Assembly (NCBI GenBank): GCA_009991425.1 | Contig: JAACWH010000046.1 | Coordinates: 1-64,000, forward strand | DNA from: Leptospira sp. | GTDB taxonomy: Bacteria > Spirochaetota > Leptospiria > Leptospirales > Leptospiraceae | Direction of reading: 5' to 3' | Length of the DNA stretch: 64,000 nt | In this document: positions 19,401 to 27,550 of the stretch, piece after piece | Layout: every line of letters starts with the position of its first letter | Numbering within the stretch: the first letter of the stretch is position 1 | The notes under the pieces: generated by a model | Database searches by the model: none | Seen by the model: the letters and a program-made list of their open reading frames with translations, nothing else | What the model was told of the DNA's origin: nothing | Position numbers and translations under genes: made by a program

Positions 19401-19725
19401 AGGTAAGAGCTCTTCGTTTGTTTTCGTTATTGGGCCATCTTAAAAGAAATTGACCAAAATGTATAATTGCGGGAAGGATGAACCCACCAGTGATCCAACG
19501 ATGGTAGGCACCGATTGGATGGTAGATAAAAGCACCTAGAAAATATCCAAAGTTAAAAGTTCCAAGTAAGATACAAGCAATGCCAAGGTGGAGAGTGGAT
19601 GTTGTCTTATCCTTTAAGGAAATAAAGAAAACCCCAATCAAAAGTATAATGATCGAAACCAAAAGACTTCCGAATGAGAAGTAATTAAAAAGTATATTTT
19701 CTGACGACAAACTATTAAAATCCAT
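16468..19725 (-). CDS. 7TM-HAMP-PP2C/SpoIIE phosphatase with C-terminal TPR repeats
   Basis: 1085 residues in five parts: an N-terminal seven-helix membrane region (about 1-250), a largely extracytoplasmic sensor segment (about 270-505), another membrane helix (about 515-535), a HAMP domain and coiled coil (about 540-630), a PP2C domain (about 640-895), and TPR repeats (about 935-1085). The phosphatase motifs are LGGD (about D670), NGDAMGKSMQGAGG, a shifted GTDGRDD and DDLSIM, so the metal site looks intact but the GDVSGHG motif is altered. By family it signals by dephosphorylating a Ser/Thr partner; the TPRs probably recruit that partner. The gene stands alone, with rlpA upstream on the same strand. 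Confidence 0.85.
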   Translation of the reverse strand: MDFNSLSSENILFNYFSFGSLLVSIIILLIGVFFISLKDKTTSTLHLGIACILLGTFNFGYFLGAFIYHPIGAYHRWITGGFILPAIIHFGQFLLRWPNNENKRRALTLLIVEYVLAFIVIVLFIYTTLNSEYKYHFTAHHWDFNSEDASKYLGIMIGLFSLVNFVIFPGYRMIFVLKGRKRFLHLAYVLSFLVATIIPATFNVLSRDGAMERATYLTSLVLCFYFAFFLITIIFINTSTEKTTFMIKIVGISLVTVMLIFEQLGFIYNQEKEDSYDKISISRIQKILSDVNGQNSASYIIRYGLEENKLSYPKYSSSMNLDLPMVQTDMENSRIFEEIKKLNSADFRNKLKSIISSTSPEFEGYKLSILNYLKENKDLSDEDLKESMTKYFVKLNQATFVASNKIGDYDIPTFCEKAEKYISSTKGLEFFKEAIHHQFKDCNWNGQAIAPKDLREKVLQYFRYFKSAETRHYRKNFENSAHYVAFMVYNDNLKLMEEVGFPYIDYRKDMNRTAVKEMGLMFVALFVLLVLFPLFFRISLGTPLNELLSGVEKVNEGDLEAKVPIHVRDEIGFLADSFNKMVTSIKEARRQLEDYAENLEVKVQERTKEVQEKMEEVQNLKIQQDGDYFLTSLLAKPLYYNANKSETVVTDFFVHQKKQFEFRKKTGDLGGDISVTGNLKLGKPDNFRRYTVAVNGDAMGKSMQGAGGSLVMGVVMNSIMARSAGNKRILNRTPEEWLADVYEETNSVFKSFNGTMVISAIIFLIDDITGECWYFNAEHPFTVLYRDGKASFIEKELLLRKLGLDSEIPFEVKRFQLLPGDTLILGTDGRDDIDLTPEEEFRTINEDENIFLKHVEDAKADIYEIEKMLQAKGELTDDLSIMRLDFKPLGGTGSNTSSTTVADSIESGLDALDEPGNADDTFMPSEDEEWDKKYTTEGAYDEGRKLYKSGEINDAIDIMYKAYSADPNDPKLNKLLSLLTFKGRDYEKAVDVLDVYLKQDPEAGEFWYYLSAAQKKLGEFQKALEAGLKSYETMQDFLSNLINIADLYRLLGNIEESKKFAFLAQDKEPDNKNVIKLFQLLEKNV

Positions 19726-19822
19726 TCAATCCTACCTTATTTCTGCATGGCTTGTTACGAATATTTAGTAATGAAATTGCCATGAAAGTATAATTTCATA
19801 ACTAAATCAGACGTTTGCAAGA

Positions 19823-19851
19823 GAAAAAAAAGACGGACATTTCTGTCCGCC
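19823..19851 (-). terminator. Rho-independent terminator of rlpA
   Basis: On the minus strand GGCGGACA (19851-19844) pairs with TGTCCGTC (19839-19832) around a 4-base loop with one G-U pair, followed at once by a run of eight T residues. It lies 32 bases past the rlpA stop and ends rlpA transcription before the next gene on the strand. Confidence 0.88.
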
Positions 19852-19882
19852 CTACTCAACATTCCTTTATTTCAGGAAATTT

Positions 19883-20761
19883 TTATTTTCGTGGAATAAA
19901 ACATTCAATTCCATCATACCTTAGTTTAGATTTTAGACTTTCTGCCTTATCTCTTGAGGAAAAATCTCCCATTTGAACGACATAGCCATCTTCTCTAGAA
20001 AAAACGAATACTTCTTGGCTGTAATCGTTTTTCATCATTTCTTTGTACTTTGTTGCTTTGTTTTGGTCACGGAACACACCAACTTGGACAGTGTAACCTT
20101 TGGGTTGCTTTCCATTGGATTTGTAGGCAGATGTAGATTCTTTCTTCGGAGAAAGTTTCTCTGGTTTATCTCCACCAACTAATTCCAATTCCTCATCTAA
20201 ATCTCCATCATCCAAGTCTTCAAAAGAATCATTTCCTTTCTTAACCACAGTAAGTCCGACTTTAGTAATCCCTTGGTCTTTAAAAGCGAGTATCTCGGCC
20301 GTTTTTTCAGAAACATCCATGATACGTCCTTCTACAAAAGGTCCTCTATCATTGACTCGAACCATTGCTTCCTTCTGATTCTCTAGGTTTTGAACTCTTA
20401 CGATTGAACCCAAAGGTAAAGTTCTATGAGCCGCTGTCAATTTTGCAGAATCAAATGGTTCTCCACTCGCGGTAGGTTTTCCTTGGAATTTTGCACCATA
20501 CCAAGAAGAATATCCTACTTCATCAAAATTCCCAGTAGTATCAGCTGTTTTCTCAGGCACATCAAATTTTGCAACAGTAGAAGGTTTCAAATCTTCTTCT
20601 ACAGATCTTGCTACCTTCATTTCTTCAGGCTTCATAGATTTTTCAAAAAATATATCTTCTGGGTCACCCGATGCTGAAACCTTTCTTCGACTAGACTCAG
20701 CAGTGGAGCATGCGCTCATCCAAATTAGGATAGCTGGAAGTATCCAACGCATTATATTCAT
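19883..20761 (-). CDS. rlpA: RlpA-family septal lytic transglycosylase-like lipoprotein with SPOR domain
   Basis: 292 residues. A lipoprotein signal ends at the lipobox MSAC (Cys18). The double-psi beta-barrel domain (about 80-170) shows YSSWYGAKFQGKPTASGEPF, the AAHRTLPLGS motif and VRVNDRGPF, with the His and Asp used in catalysis. The C-terminal SPOR domain (about 218-292, YTVQVGVFRDQNKATKYKE) binds glycan strands stripped of peptides at the division site. The protein should act in the periplasm on peptidoglycan during separation of daughter cells. ATG at 20761 or 20752 are both possible; the AGGGGG just upstream fits either. It is divergent from a TPR gene and ends at a strong terminator. 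Confidence 0.9.
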   Translation of the reverse strand: MNIMRWILPAILIWMSACSTAESSRRKVSASGDPEDIFFEKSMKPEEMKVARSVEEDLKPSTVAKFDVPEKTADTTGNFDEVGYSSWYGAKFQGKPTASGEPFDSAKLTAAHRTLPLGSIVRVQNLENQKEAMVRVNDRGPFVEGRIMDVSEKTAEILAFKDQGITKVGLTVVKKGNDSFEDLDDGDLDEELELVGGDKPEKLSPKKESTSAYKSNGKQPKGYTVQVGVFRDQNKATKYKEMMKNDYSQEVFVFSREDGYVVQMGDFSSRDKAESLKSKLRYDGIECFIPRK

Positions 20762-20854
20762 AAATCCCCCTCATTCCTTCTCATTATTCTATTTCGGTAG
20801 AAACTGCGAAATTTCCTTTGATTTTTTTTTCTGATTTTTTCCGATAAAAAACGT

Positions 20855-21652
20855 ATGGAAGGGGATTCTGCCAAAAAACTATTTAACCAAGCTGTTCAGA
20901 AGGAAGACAAGGGTCTTTTGGAAGAAGCAAGGGTTTTGTATTACGAAGCGGTAAAGAAAGATCCGCAATTTATTCAAGCTTGGTTGAATCTTGGTTCAAT
21001 CGAATTTAAATCAGAAAATATTCCGGAAGCCATCCATGCTTTGAAAGCTGCTCTTAAGATTGATAAAAAGCTTTTGCAAGCGCATCTCTTACTTGCACAG
21101 ATCTACCGGCAAGAAAACCAAGACAAACAAACTGAAATCTATCTTACAAATGCATACAAACTCGATTCGAAAAATAAATTCGCATTAGGAGCTCTAGCCA
21201 TGTTCTATTATGACAAAAGACTTTTTTCTGAAAGTTTAAAAATGGTCGATCTATATCTCGCCTATTATCCAGATGATAAAAATTTAAGAATACTTCGAAC
21301 TGATATTCTCGCCAAACAAGGAAATTATAAAGCTAGTTTATCTGAGTTGACTGAGCTTGTTCAAAAAGATGCAGGATTTGCTTCTTTTCAAAACAACATG
21401 AAGAAGTCATGGAGCGAAGCAGATGAAGAAATCAAGATTCACGTAGAAAACCTAGCTAAGAAAACCAAATCTAAAATAGAAGAATTTAAGTCAAAACTAG
21501 AGCTATCTAAGGAAAATCCCGAAGATTTTGCCCCTCCCGATCCAAAGGATGCAATGGATTTGAGTCTACTTTATTTGTTTCAGGGTGATTCGGAGAAAGC
21601 GATGAAATATTTAGTCTATGCAAAAAAGAGTAGTGATGACACAAAGAAATAG
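20855..21652 (+). CDS. TPR-repeat protein
   Basis: 265 residues with at least four tetratricopeptide units: KKLFNQAVQKEDKGLLEEAR..., AWLNLGSIEFKSENIPEAI, AHLLLAQIYRQENQDKQTE and ALGAMFYYDKRLFSESL-like segments. No signal peptide, so cytoplasmic. The C-terminal part has charged helices and a final TPR-like DLSLLYLFQGDSEKAMKYL. TPR proteins act as binding scaffolds; the partner is unknown. The gene is followed after 2 bases by a lipoprotein with similar repeats, suggesting a two-gene unit that continues into the acyl-CoA dehydrogenase genes. Confidence 0.8.
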   Translation: MEGDSAKKLFNQAVQKEDKGLLEEARVLYYEAVKKDPQFIQAWLNLGSIEFKSENIPEAIHALKAALKIDKKLLQAHLLLAQIYRQENQDKQTEIYLTNAYKLDSKNKFALGALAMFYYDKRLFSESLKMVDLYLAYYPDDKNLRILRTDILAKQGNYKASLSELTELVQKDAGFASFQNNMKKSWSEADEEIKIHVENLAKKTKSKIEEFKSKLELSKENPEDFAPPDPKDAMDLSLLYLFQGDSEKAMKYLVYAKKSSDDTKK

Positions 21653-21654
21653 TT

Positions 21655-22695
21655 ATGCATTTATTGAATTCAGTTTTTGGAAGAAACTCTAGACGGATTT
21701 TCTATAATTTTAAAATCTTATACATACTCATTTTACTTTATTCTATCTCTTGTAGATTTCCAGTTCGACATGAACAAGATTTAGAAGAAGATAGAGACTT
21801 TCTTTTTTACCCAAATCAAACAATTCCTATTTCCGAATTGATAGATAAAAATCTATTTAACAAAAATTTAAATAGTTTAGAAGAAAGAGAGGCTAATCTT
21901 AATTATCAAGAAAAGAATAATTTATTTGTGTTATTAGCAAAAGATGGAAATTTAGAAGTCTCCTTAACAGGCTTCCAAGGCTTAATCCAATTTCAGCCTA
22001 AAGAAAAAATTCCTCTTTTGAATCTAATTCGATTGTATTATGTAATTCATGAATATGAGGAAGCGAGAGCCTATGTTAGAACTTATATCCAGAAAAATAA
22101 TACTAAACTCAATGACTTCAAGCCTATTTTAAATGAGCTTCAAGCTAGCTTTCGTATAGAAGAGCGTGCTATGATTTTAGAAGGTTTAAGTGCGCTTCCT
22201 GGTTACGAATTGTACTCTTGGGAAGAACTAGGGAAGTATTTTCTATTTCAAAAGGATTTTGCATCCGCAGAGTATTATCTTCAAAAGATTCTAAGCCTTG
22301 CTCCCTTCAATGAAGAAGCACTTATCGCTATGGCAGAGCTTTGTTTGGATGCTAAGAGATGGTCTGAATTAACGGATTATGGAAAGGCAATCAACCTTGT
22401 TCCTAATAAGAAGAGATATTCTTTTTACTATATTGCAAAAGGATATTTTGAAAGAGGTAAATTTCCAGAGTCCATAGATTGGATACAAAAAGCTCCTGAT
22501 ACAGAGAAGGCAAATGTTGAATTCTTGATACTTTGGCGTGATAGTTTGCTAGCTGAAAACCCAAGAAATTCGCTGGAGGGTTTAAGAAAGTATTATAAAA
22601 TTGTCCAGTCAAAGGGTTTTGAAGTTCCAGAAGCAATGTTTTTGCCAACAAATACTTCACATGGTAGAGAAATTATGGAGGGATTCATACAATGA
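21655..22695 (+). CDS. Putative lipoprotein with TPR-like repeats
   Basis: 346 residues. A long basic N-terminus (HLLNSVFGRNSRRIFYNF) precedes a hydrophobic helix ending in YSISC (Cys about 33), a plausible spirochaete lipobox. The rest is helical with TPR-like units (EEARAYVRTYIQ, KDFASAEYYLQKILSLAPF, GYFERGKFPESIDWIQ), so it is probably a membrane-anchored periplasmic scaffold. I do not recognise a more specific family. Its last 4 bases overlap the start of the acyl-CoA dehydrogenase (ATGA), so translation is coupled although the functional link is unclear. Confidence 0.7.
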   Translation: MHLLNSVFGRNSRRIFYNFKILYILILLYSISCRFPVRHEQDLEEDRDFLFYPNQTIPISELIDKNLFNKNLNSLEEREANLNYQEKNNLFVLLAKDGNLEVSLTGFQGLIQFQPKEKIPLLNLIRLYYVIHEYEEARAYVRTYIQKNNTKLNDFKPILNELQASFRIEERAMILEGLSALPGYELYSWEELGKYFLFQKDFASAEYYLQKILSLAPFNEEALIAMAELCLDAKRWSELTDYGKAINLVPNKKRYSFYYIAKGYFERGKFPESIDWIQKAPDTEKANVEFLILWRDSLLAENPRNSLEGLRKYYKIVQSKGFEVPEAMFLPTNTSHGREIMEGFIQ

Positions 22696-24509
22696 TCCAA
22701 GAAAATTACTACGAAAACAATATTGATCTACTCGATCACATCGAATCCATTATTGATTGGGAAGAAATTATTCCTAGCTATGAGAACAACTTCCAAGATC
22801 ACAAGACTTATAATGAAACTAAGAACCCAAGACTTGAAATGGCTCCTTCCTCTGTGGAAGATGCAAGATTATTCTACCAAGAAGTCCTTCGATCTGCAGG
22901 AGAAGTCTCAGGTATATATGTTTCGCAAGTTGCCCAAGAAATCGATAAACAAGGATTAAGGTTTGAAAATGGAAAAGTAATTCACCCACAATCTATGGTG
23001 GATATGATTCAAAAATACATAGAAGCAGGACTTGCTCCTGTTGCCTTTTCTAGAAAATACGGTGGTTTAGGCGTTCCTAATATCATTAAAGCATTTATCT
23101 CTGAATTAATGTACCGCTCTGATACTTCCATTACAATCGCTGTGGGGAGCATGGGACTTGCTAGCATCTTAGAAAAAATCGCAAGCCCTGAAATCTGTGA
23201 AGAATGGCTGCCCAAATTCATTGAACAAAATTATACAGTTACCATGGGTCTTTCCGAGCCAGATTTTGGTTCCGATCTACCAGAGGTGAAGACCAAGGCT
23301 ATCCCTGATCCCAAAGCTAAGGAAGGTGAAAATAAATGGCTGCTAACTGGCAATAAACGATACCAGACCATGGCCTGTGGTGTAAATGGCGGACCTTCTG
23401 CTACCTTAGTTCTTGCAAGAACAGGTTCTCCTGAGTCAGGAGCTAGAGGACTATCTTTCTTTATAGCAGAAGGCAAAGGCTATGAGGTCACTGGTCTTGA
23501 GAAAAAACTAGGACTAAAGGCTTCTGCTACCTGTGAAGTAGCCTATGAAAATTCACCAGCGGTTCTTGTTGGTTCTGAAAATTATGGTCTAGTAAAATAC
23601 GTAATGGGTATGTTAAATGGGGCTAGGCTTTCTGTCTCTAGCCAAGGTGCGGGGATGTCCCAGACTGCTTTCGAAGAAGCAAATAAATATGCTCAAGAAA
23701 GAATCCAATTTGGCAAGCCTATCGCAGAAATTCCAGCTGTTAAGAAAATGCTTGCTTGGATGGAGCGTGAAACTGCCGCTATGCGTTGCCTAATGATTGA
23801 GGCTGCATACTCAGTAGATAAATATATGTGGACTATGGATATAGGCCTACCCAAGACAGATCCCGCTATGCTTGAAGCAAAGTTCTGGGAAAAAGTTGCT
23901 AATACTCTAACTCCCATCTCTAAATACTATAACTCAGAAACTTGTATCCAAGTTGTAAATACTGGATTACAGGTATTAGGTGGTGCAGGTTTTACGGAAG
24001 ATTATGATCTCGCAAGATTGTACCGTGATGCACGAATTACCAATATCTATGATGGGACTACACAAATCCAAGTTAATGCTGCCATCGGTGGGATAGTTGC
24101 AGGAATGTCCCCCAATGGAATCTTTCGTGAATATTTAGGCAAACTCCAAAAAGGAATCGACTACAGTAGCCTTGACTCTTCTCAGAAAAAATTTCATGAA
24201 GATGCTATTAAAAATCTTCTTACCGATTTTGAGAGCATAGTGGAAACTTATAAGAGCATAGAAGTTCGTGAGGACAAGGAAGCTTTTGCATTTGAAGTGG
24301 TTGAATCTGCAGCAAGAGTTGTGATCAGTCTACTTATGGAGCGTGCTAGAACTAGGAGCAACCGTTCCACTATAAGCATAAATCAAAATTCCAGAAACAA
24401 TGCAATTTCTATCCTGGATAAGAGAAAGATTTGGTGTAAGGATTTTCATAGAGACTCCAAAGCCATTTTAAAATCTAACCAAGTTAAGCTTGAATCAGCA
24501 GTTGCTTAG
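22692..24509 (+). CDS. Acyl-CoA dehydrogenase, long (about 600-residue) form
   Basis: FAD enzyme that introduces the alpha-beta double bond into acyl-CoA in fatty acid breakdown. The 605 residues include an extra N-terminal helix domain (LLDHIESIIDWEEIIPSYE), the flavin-binding TMGLSEPDFGSDL, the middle beta domain, and the C-terminal LQVLGGAGFTEDYDLARLYRDARI; the extra C-terminal helical domain runs to residue 605. The residue that is usually the catalytic Glu in IYEGT is Asp here (IYDGTTQIQ, D454), which is unusual. It overlaps the lipoprotein gene by 4 bases and precedes a second acyl-CoA dehydrogenase by 67 bases. Confidence 0.87.
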   Translation: MIQENYYENNIDLLDHIESIIDWEEIIPSYENNFQDHKTYNETKNPRLEMAPSSVEDARLFYQEVLRSAGEVSGIYVSQVAQEIDKQGLRFENGKVIHPQSMVDMIQKYIEAGLAPVAFSRKYGGLGVPNIIKAFISELMYRSDTSITIAVGSMGLASILEKIASPEICEEWLPKFIEQNYTVTMGLSEPDFGSDLPEVKTKAIPDPKAKEGENKWLLTGNKRYQTMACGVNGGPSATLVLARTGSPESGARGLSFFIAEGKGYEVTGLEKKLGLKASATCEVAYENSPAVLVGSENYGLVKYVMGMLNGARLSVSSQGAGMSQTAFEEANKYAQERIQFGKPIAEIPAVKKMLAWMERETAAMRCLMIEAAYSVDKYMWTMDIGLPKTDPAMLEAKFWEKVANTLTPISKYYNSETCIQVVNTGLQVLGGAGFTEDYDLARLYRDARITNIYDGTTQIQVNAAIGGIVAGMSPNGIFREYLGKLQKGIDYSSLDSSQKKFHEDAIKNLLTDFESIVETYKSIEVREDKEAFAFEVVESAARVVISLLMERARTRSNRSTISINQNSRNNAISILDKRKIWCKDFHRDSKAILKSNQVKLESAVA

Positions 24510-24576
24510 ATAGAATTCTTTTTTATAAAAAGGAAAGCTTGCATTACAAAATTTTCAAGATAAGCGAGGTAATACT

Positions 24577-25740
24577 ATGTCAAATTTAATCCAAGAGATC
24601 CAAGCAAAGGCAAAAGCTTTTGTTGATGAAGTCGCTATTCCTGCGGAAGACTTTTATGATTACAGCCGTGGTCGCATGCCGGAAGCAAAGGTAGAAGAAT
24701 TACGTAAGATTGCCAAAGAACGTGGACTTTGGACGGCTCATCTTCCTAAATCCGAAGGAGGTTTAGGTCTGGATATGGTTGGAACTGCTCTCGTCTTTAG
24801 CGAGTTAGGTCGTTCTCCCATCGCCCCTTATCTTTGCAATTGCGATGCACCTGATGAGGGCAATATGCATCTTTTGCATTTGGCGGCCTCAGAAAAGCAG
24901 AAAAAGAAATTTTATAACCCACTTGTAGAGGGCAAAATCCGATCTGCCTTCGCTATGACAGAACCACCACCAGGTGCTGGATCTGATCCAACCAGTCTTT
25001 CATCCAATGCTGTAAAAGATGGGGAAGATTACATTTTGAACGGTCACAAATGGTACTGCACTGGTGCCAACGGCGCAGACTTTCTTATCGTAATGGCAAA
25101 AGTAAATGATTCCTTCCGTAGAACTACAATGTTTTTAGTTCCAACTAATTCTCCTGGTTATACGATGGTTCAAGAAATTGCTGTGCTAGGCTCACATGGG
25201 CCAGGTGGACATTGTGAACTCACATTTGAAAATGTTCGTGTTCCAGCTGAAAATCTTCTTGGAAAAGTAGGGGAGGGTTTTCGACTTTCCCAACTACGAC
25301 TTGGTCCTGCTCGATTAACGCATTGTATGCGCTGGATAGGGCTTTCAAGAAGAGCTATGGAGATTGCAAGAGAGTATGCAATTAATAGAGAACTATTTGG
25401 AGGAAAGCTTTCGGAACAACAAGGTATCCAATGGATGTTCGCTGAGTCGGCTCTTGAGATAGAATCTGGCTTTCTTCTTACTCTCAAAGCGGCTGATATG
25501 CTAAGTAAGGGAGAAGATGCTCGCCAAGCTATATCCATGGCAAAATGGCAAGTTAGTGAAACTCTCAATAAATGTGTAGATCGCGCTATTCAGATAACAG
25601 GATCCCATGGTTACAGTCGTTATATGAAGCTTGAACTTTTCTACCGAGACGCAAGAGCTGCACGAATTGCTGATGGCCCAACCGAAACTCATAAGATGGT
25701 CATCGGTAGAAATTTAATGTCAGGGAAGTCGAAATTTTAA
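24577..25740 (+). CDS. Acyl-CoA dehydrogenase family protein (ACAD10/11-like)
   Basis: 387 residues, the usual length for the family. Visible motifs are [15 protein letters not shown] (flavin contact), [31 protein letters not shown], and the C-terminal [29 protein letters not shown]. The ADGP motif in place of IYEGT is the pattern of the ACAD10/11 branch, which acts on longer, branched or hydroxylated acyl-CoA substrates; the real substrate is not known. A Shine-Dalgarno GAGG lies 8 bases before the ATG. It is probably co-transcribed with the preceding acyl-CoA dehydrogenase, both being cytoplasmic beta-oxidation enzymes. Confidence 0.87.
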   Translation: MSNLIQEIQAKAKAFVDEVAIPAEDFYDYSRGRMPEAKVEELRKIAKERGLWTAHLPKSEGGLGLDMVGTALVFSELGRSPIAPYLCNCDAPDEGNMHLLHLAASEKQKKKFYNPLVEGKIRSAFAMTEPPPGAGSDPTSLSSNAVKDGEDYILNGHKWYCTGANGADFLIVMAKVNDSFRRTTMFLVPTNSPGYTMVQEIAVLGSHGPGGHCELTFENVRVPAENLLGKVGEGFRLSQLRLGPARLTHCMRWIGLSRRAMEIAREYAINRELFGGKLSEQQGIQWMFAESALEIESGFLLTLKAADMLSKGEDARQAISMAKWQVSETLNKCVDRAIQITGSHGYSRYMKLELFYRDARAARIADGPTETHKMVIGRNLMSGKSKF

Positions 25741-25876
25741 TTTGGAAATTTAGCTTAATCTATTAAAAGACTGATATTAATTGAATTAATTTTAGTTAAA
25801 TAAATAAAATTTTGCTTTTCAAATAAGATAACTTGATTTAGTTTATAGATAAAATTAAATTTATAGGTAAAGTATT

Positions 25877-26374
25877 ATGATCAAAAAGTATTTTTCAATT
25901 TTTATGTTATCTTTTGTAGTGCTTAGTATTATTAATTGTGAAACATACAAGCACAAAGTTAATCCGAATATTTCAGAGGACGAATTAGTTTTTATATTAC
26001 CTTTAAATTTGCAAATAATTAAAATAGATGGAGAAGCATATTATAATGATAGTGATAAAATTTATATATCACCAGGAAAACATACTTATACTTTAAAATA
26101 TGTAGTTGGAAACCTAGAATCGTCTAGCTATAAAGATTTTGTCTTAAATGGAAAACCTGGTGAATTTTATATACTATGCACTGGGCATAAGTTTAATATT
26201 AATTTCGTAGACTTTAAATTTATTGTTGAGAATCCTGAAAAATGGGTTGTCTTTCCTTTTTTAATGGAAAAGGAAGGTTTAGAAACTTATCAAACTAACT
26301 TTGATTATGATCGGATAGGCATTCAAAAAAATATTTGTAATCCCGAGATTTCAAACAATAAATTGTTGGAATAA
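25877..26374 (+). CDS. Putative small lipoprotein of unknown function
   Basis: 165 residues beginning with a lipoprotein signal, MIKKYFSIFMLSFVVLSIIN, followed by Cys21 as the lipidation site. The mature part is beta-rich with no domain I recognise; the segment YYNDSDKIYISPGKHTYTLKY resembles a PEGA-like or surface beta fold found in many Leptospira lipoproteins. The gene and its flanks are more AT-rich than their neighbours, which could reflect recent gain or simply low constraint. It stands alone, 137 bases after the dehydrogenase gene, with hairpins downstream. Confidence 0.65.
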   Translation: MIKKYFSIFMLSFVVLSIINCETYKHKVNPNISEDELVFILPLNLQIIKIDGEAYYNDSDKIYISPGKHTYTLKYVVGNLESSSYKDFVLNGKPGEFYILCTGHKFNINFVDFKFIVENPEKWVVFPFLMEKEGLETYQTNFDYDRIGIQKNICNPEISNNKLLE

Positions 26375-26389
26375 GAAATTACTATTCCA

Positions 26390-26421
26390 ACTCCTATGAA
26401 TTATTTCTTAAACATAGGAGT
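26390..26421 (+). terminator. Possible stem-loop after the lipoprotein gene
   Basis: ACTCCTATG (26390-26398) and CATAGGAGT (26413-26421) are perfect inverted repeats around a 14-base loop, 16 bases after the stop codon. No T-run follows directly, so it may be an RNA-stabilising stem or a weak terminator. A second short hairpin (AACTAA/TTAGTT at 26509-26524) followed by a T-run at 26529-26535 could be the real terminator. Confidence 0.4.
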
Positions 26422-26533
26422 ATTAATTGTTGTCATGAAATCGATTTAGCTTCTATCAATTTATATTCGCAAATATATGTAAATTAAATTTCTATTTGCC
26501 TCAATTTTAACTAAGCCCTTAGTTGCCCTTTTT

Positions 26534-27385
26534 TTACATTATCCATGTTTCTTTATGATCTTTTACATAGTTTTTAAATAGAATAGGATCTTTTCCTGTG
26601 ATCTTTTTTACATTTTCATTGATTGCTGATGCATGTCCTTCTCGCAAAGCACCTGCTATATACAGTAAAAAATTGGAATAGTCCTCTGGCAGTCCTGCTG
26701 AAAGCAAAGATTTAAGAAAATCATTGGGATCTACATCTACATAATTTATTTTCTTTCCTAAGACATCTGTCATAAGCTTAGCAACTTGATCATGCGAGAT
26801 TGCTTCTGAACCAGTGAGATTGAATTCTTTGTTATTGAATCTATCTGTTGTCAAAACTTCTGCTATAGTTGCAGAGATATCTCTAGAATCAATGAAACTT
26901 GCAACGGCATCCCCGCCTGGAAAATATATGTTTTGGTCTTTTAGTATTCCTTCGATCCAAAAAGAATTAAAATTCTGCATGAACCAATTAGGTCTTAATA
27001 TAGCATAATGTAATCCAGAATCAATCAAAGCAAGTTCCAATTTTCGAAATGGTGCTTCAGGTGGAGCAAATTCAACACCCATAGCTGTCATAAGAACAAC
27101 TTTTTTTAGATTCAATTCTTTAGCTTTAGCCACAAGAGGATAGAGTATATCATACTGTGCAGTATAACCTGGAGGTGAGAGAAGAAAGGCGGCATCAACT
27201 TTTTCTAGAGCATTTAATCCTTCTTTGGGCTCATAAGCTTCTACCTTAACCCACTCTAAATTCTTCTCTTGTTTTTGTTCACTTGGATTTCTAGAACCAG
27301 CTATAACGCTATGTCCTTTTGAAAGAAGGATCTCAATGAGTTTGCTACTCACAAGACCAGATCCACCGTAGATAAAAAATTTCAT
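26534..27385 (-). CDS. NmrA-like NAD(P)-binding (atypical SDR) protein
   Basis: 283 residues with a Rossmann fold at the very N-terminus, FFIYGGSGLVSSKLIEILLSK, close to the GxxGxxG dinucleotide motif. Other family signs are AGSRNPSE, FLLSPPGY and LRPNWFMQNF, typical of NmrA/QOR2-like atypical short-chain dehydrogenases, which sense or use NADP(H) and often act as redox sensors or quinone reductases. The catalytic Tyr-Lys pair of classical SDRs is absent. It is transcribed divergently from an AraC-type regulator gene, which probably controls it. Confidence 0.83.
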   Translation of the reverse strand: MKFFIYGGSGLVSSKLIEILLSKGHSVIAGSRNPSEQKQEKNLEWVKVEAYEPKEGLNALEKVDAAFLLSPPGYTAQYDILYPLVAKAKELNLKKVVLMTAMGVEFAPPEAPFRKLELALIDSGLHYAILRPNWFMQNFNSFWIEGILKDQNIYFPGGDAVASFIDSRDISATIAEVLTTDRFNNKEFNLTGSEAISHDQVAKLMTDVLGKKINYVDVDPNDFLKSLLSAGLPEDYSNFLLYIAGALREGHASAINENVKKITGKDPILFKNYVKDHKETWIM

Positions 27386-27550
27386 AATTTAACTCCTAAA
27401 TTTGTTTTTTCTCTATGAGATACTAAAAGAATAACTTAAGTTTTAAAATCTGTCCATATCCCAGGATAAAAAATACATATCCAATCGTCTAAATGAGTAG
27501 ACAATTTAACAAAATAGTAAAAAATATAAAAATTCATAGGAGAAAAAAAT

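Noticed and set aside
25170..25568. 132-codon frame on the minus strand inside the second acyl-CoA dehydrogenase gene
   Set aside because: The plus-strand frame carries all family motifs; the antisense frame is Ser/Arg/Pro-rich without any domain.
27481..27510. Small palindrome GTCTA(N6)TAGAC as AraC-type operator
   Set aside because: AraC-family sites are usually direct repeats, and a 5-base arm is expected by chance in AT-rich DNA; mentioned only in the AraC entry.
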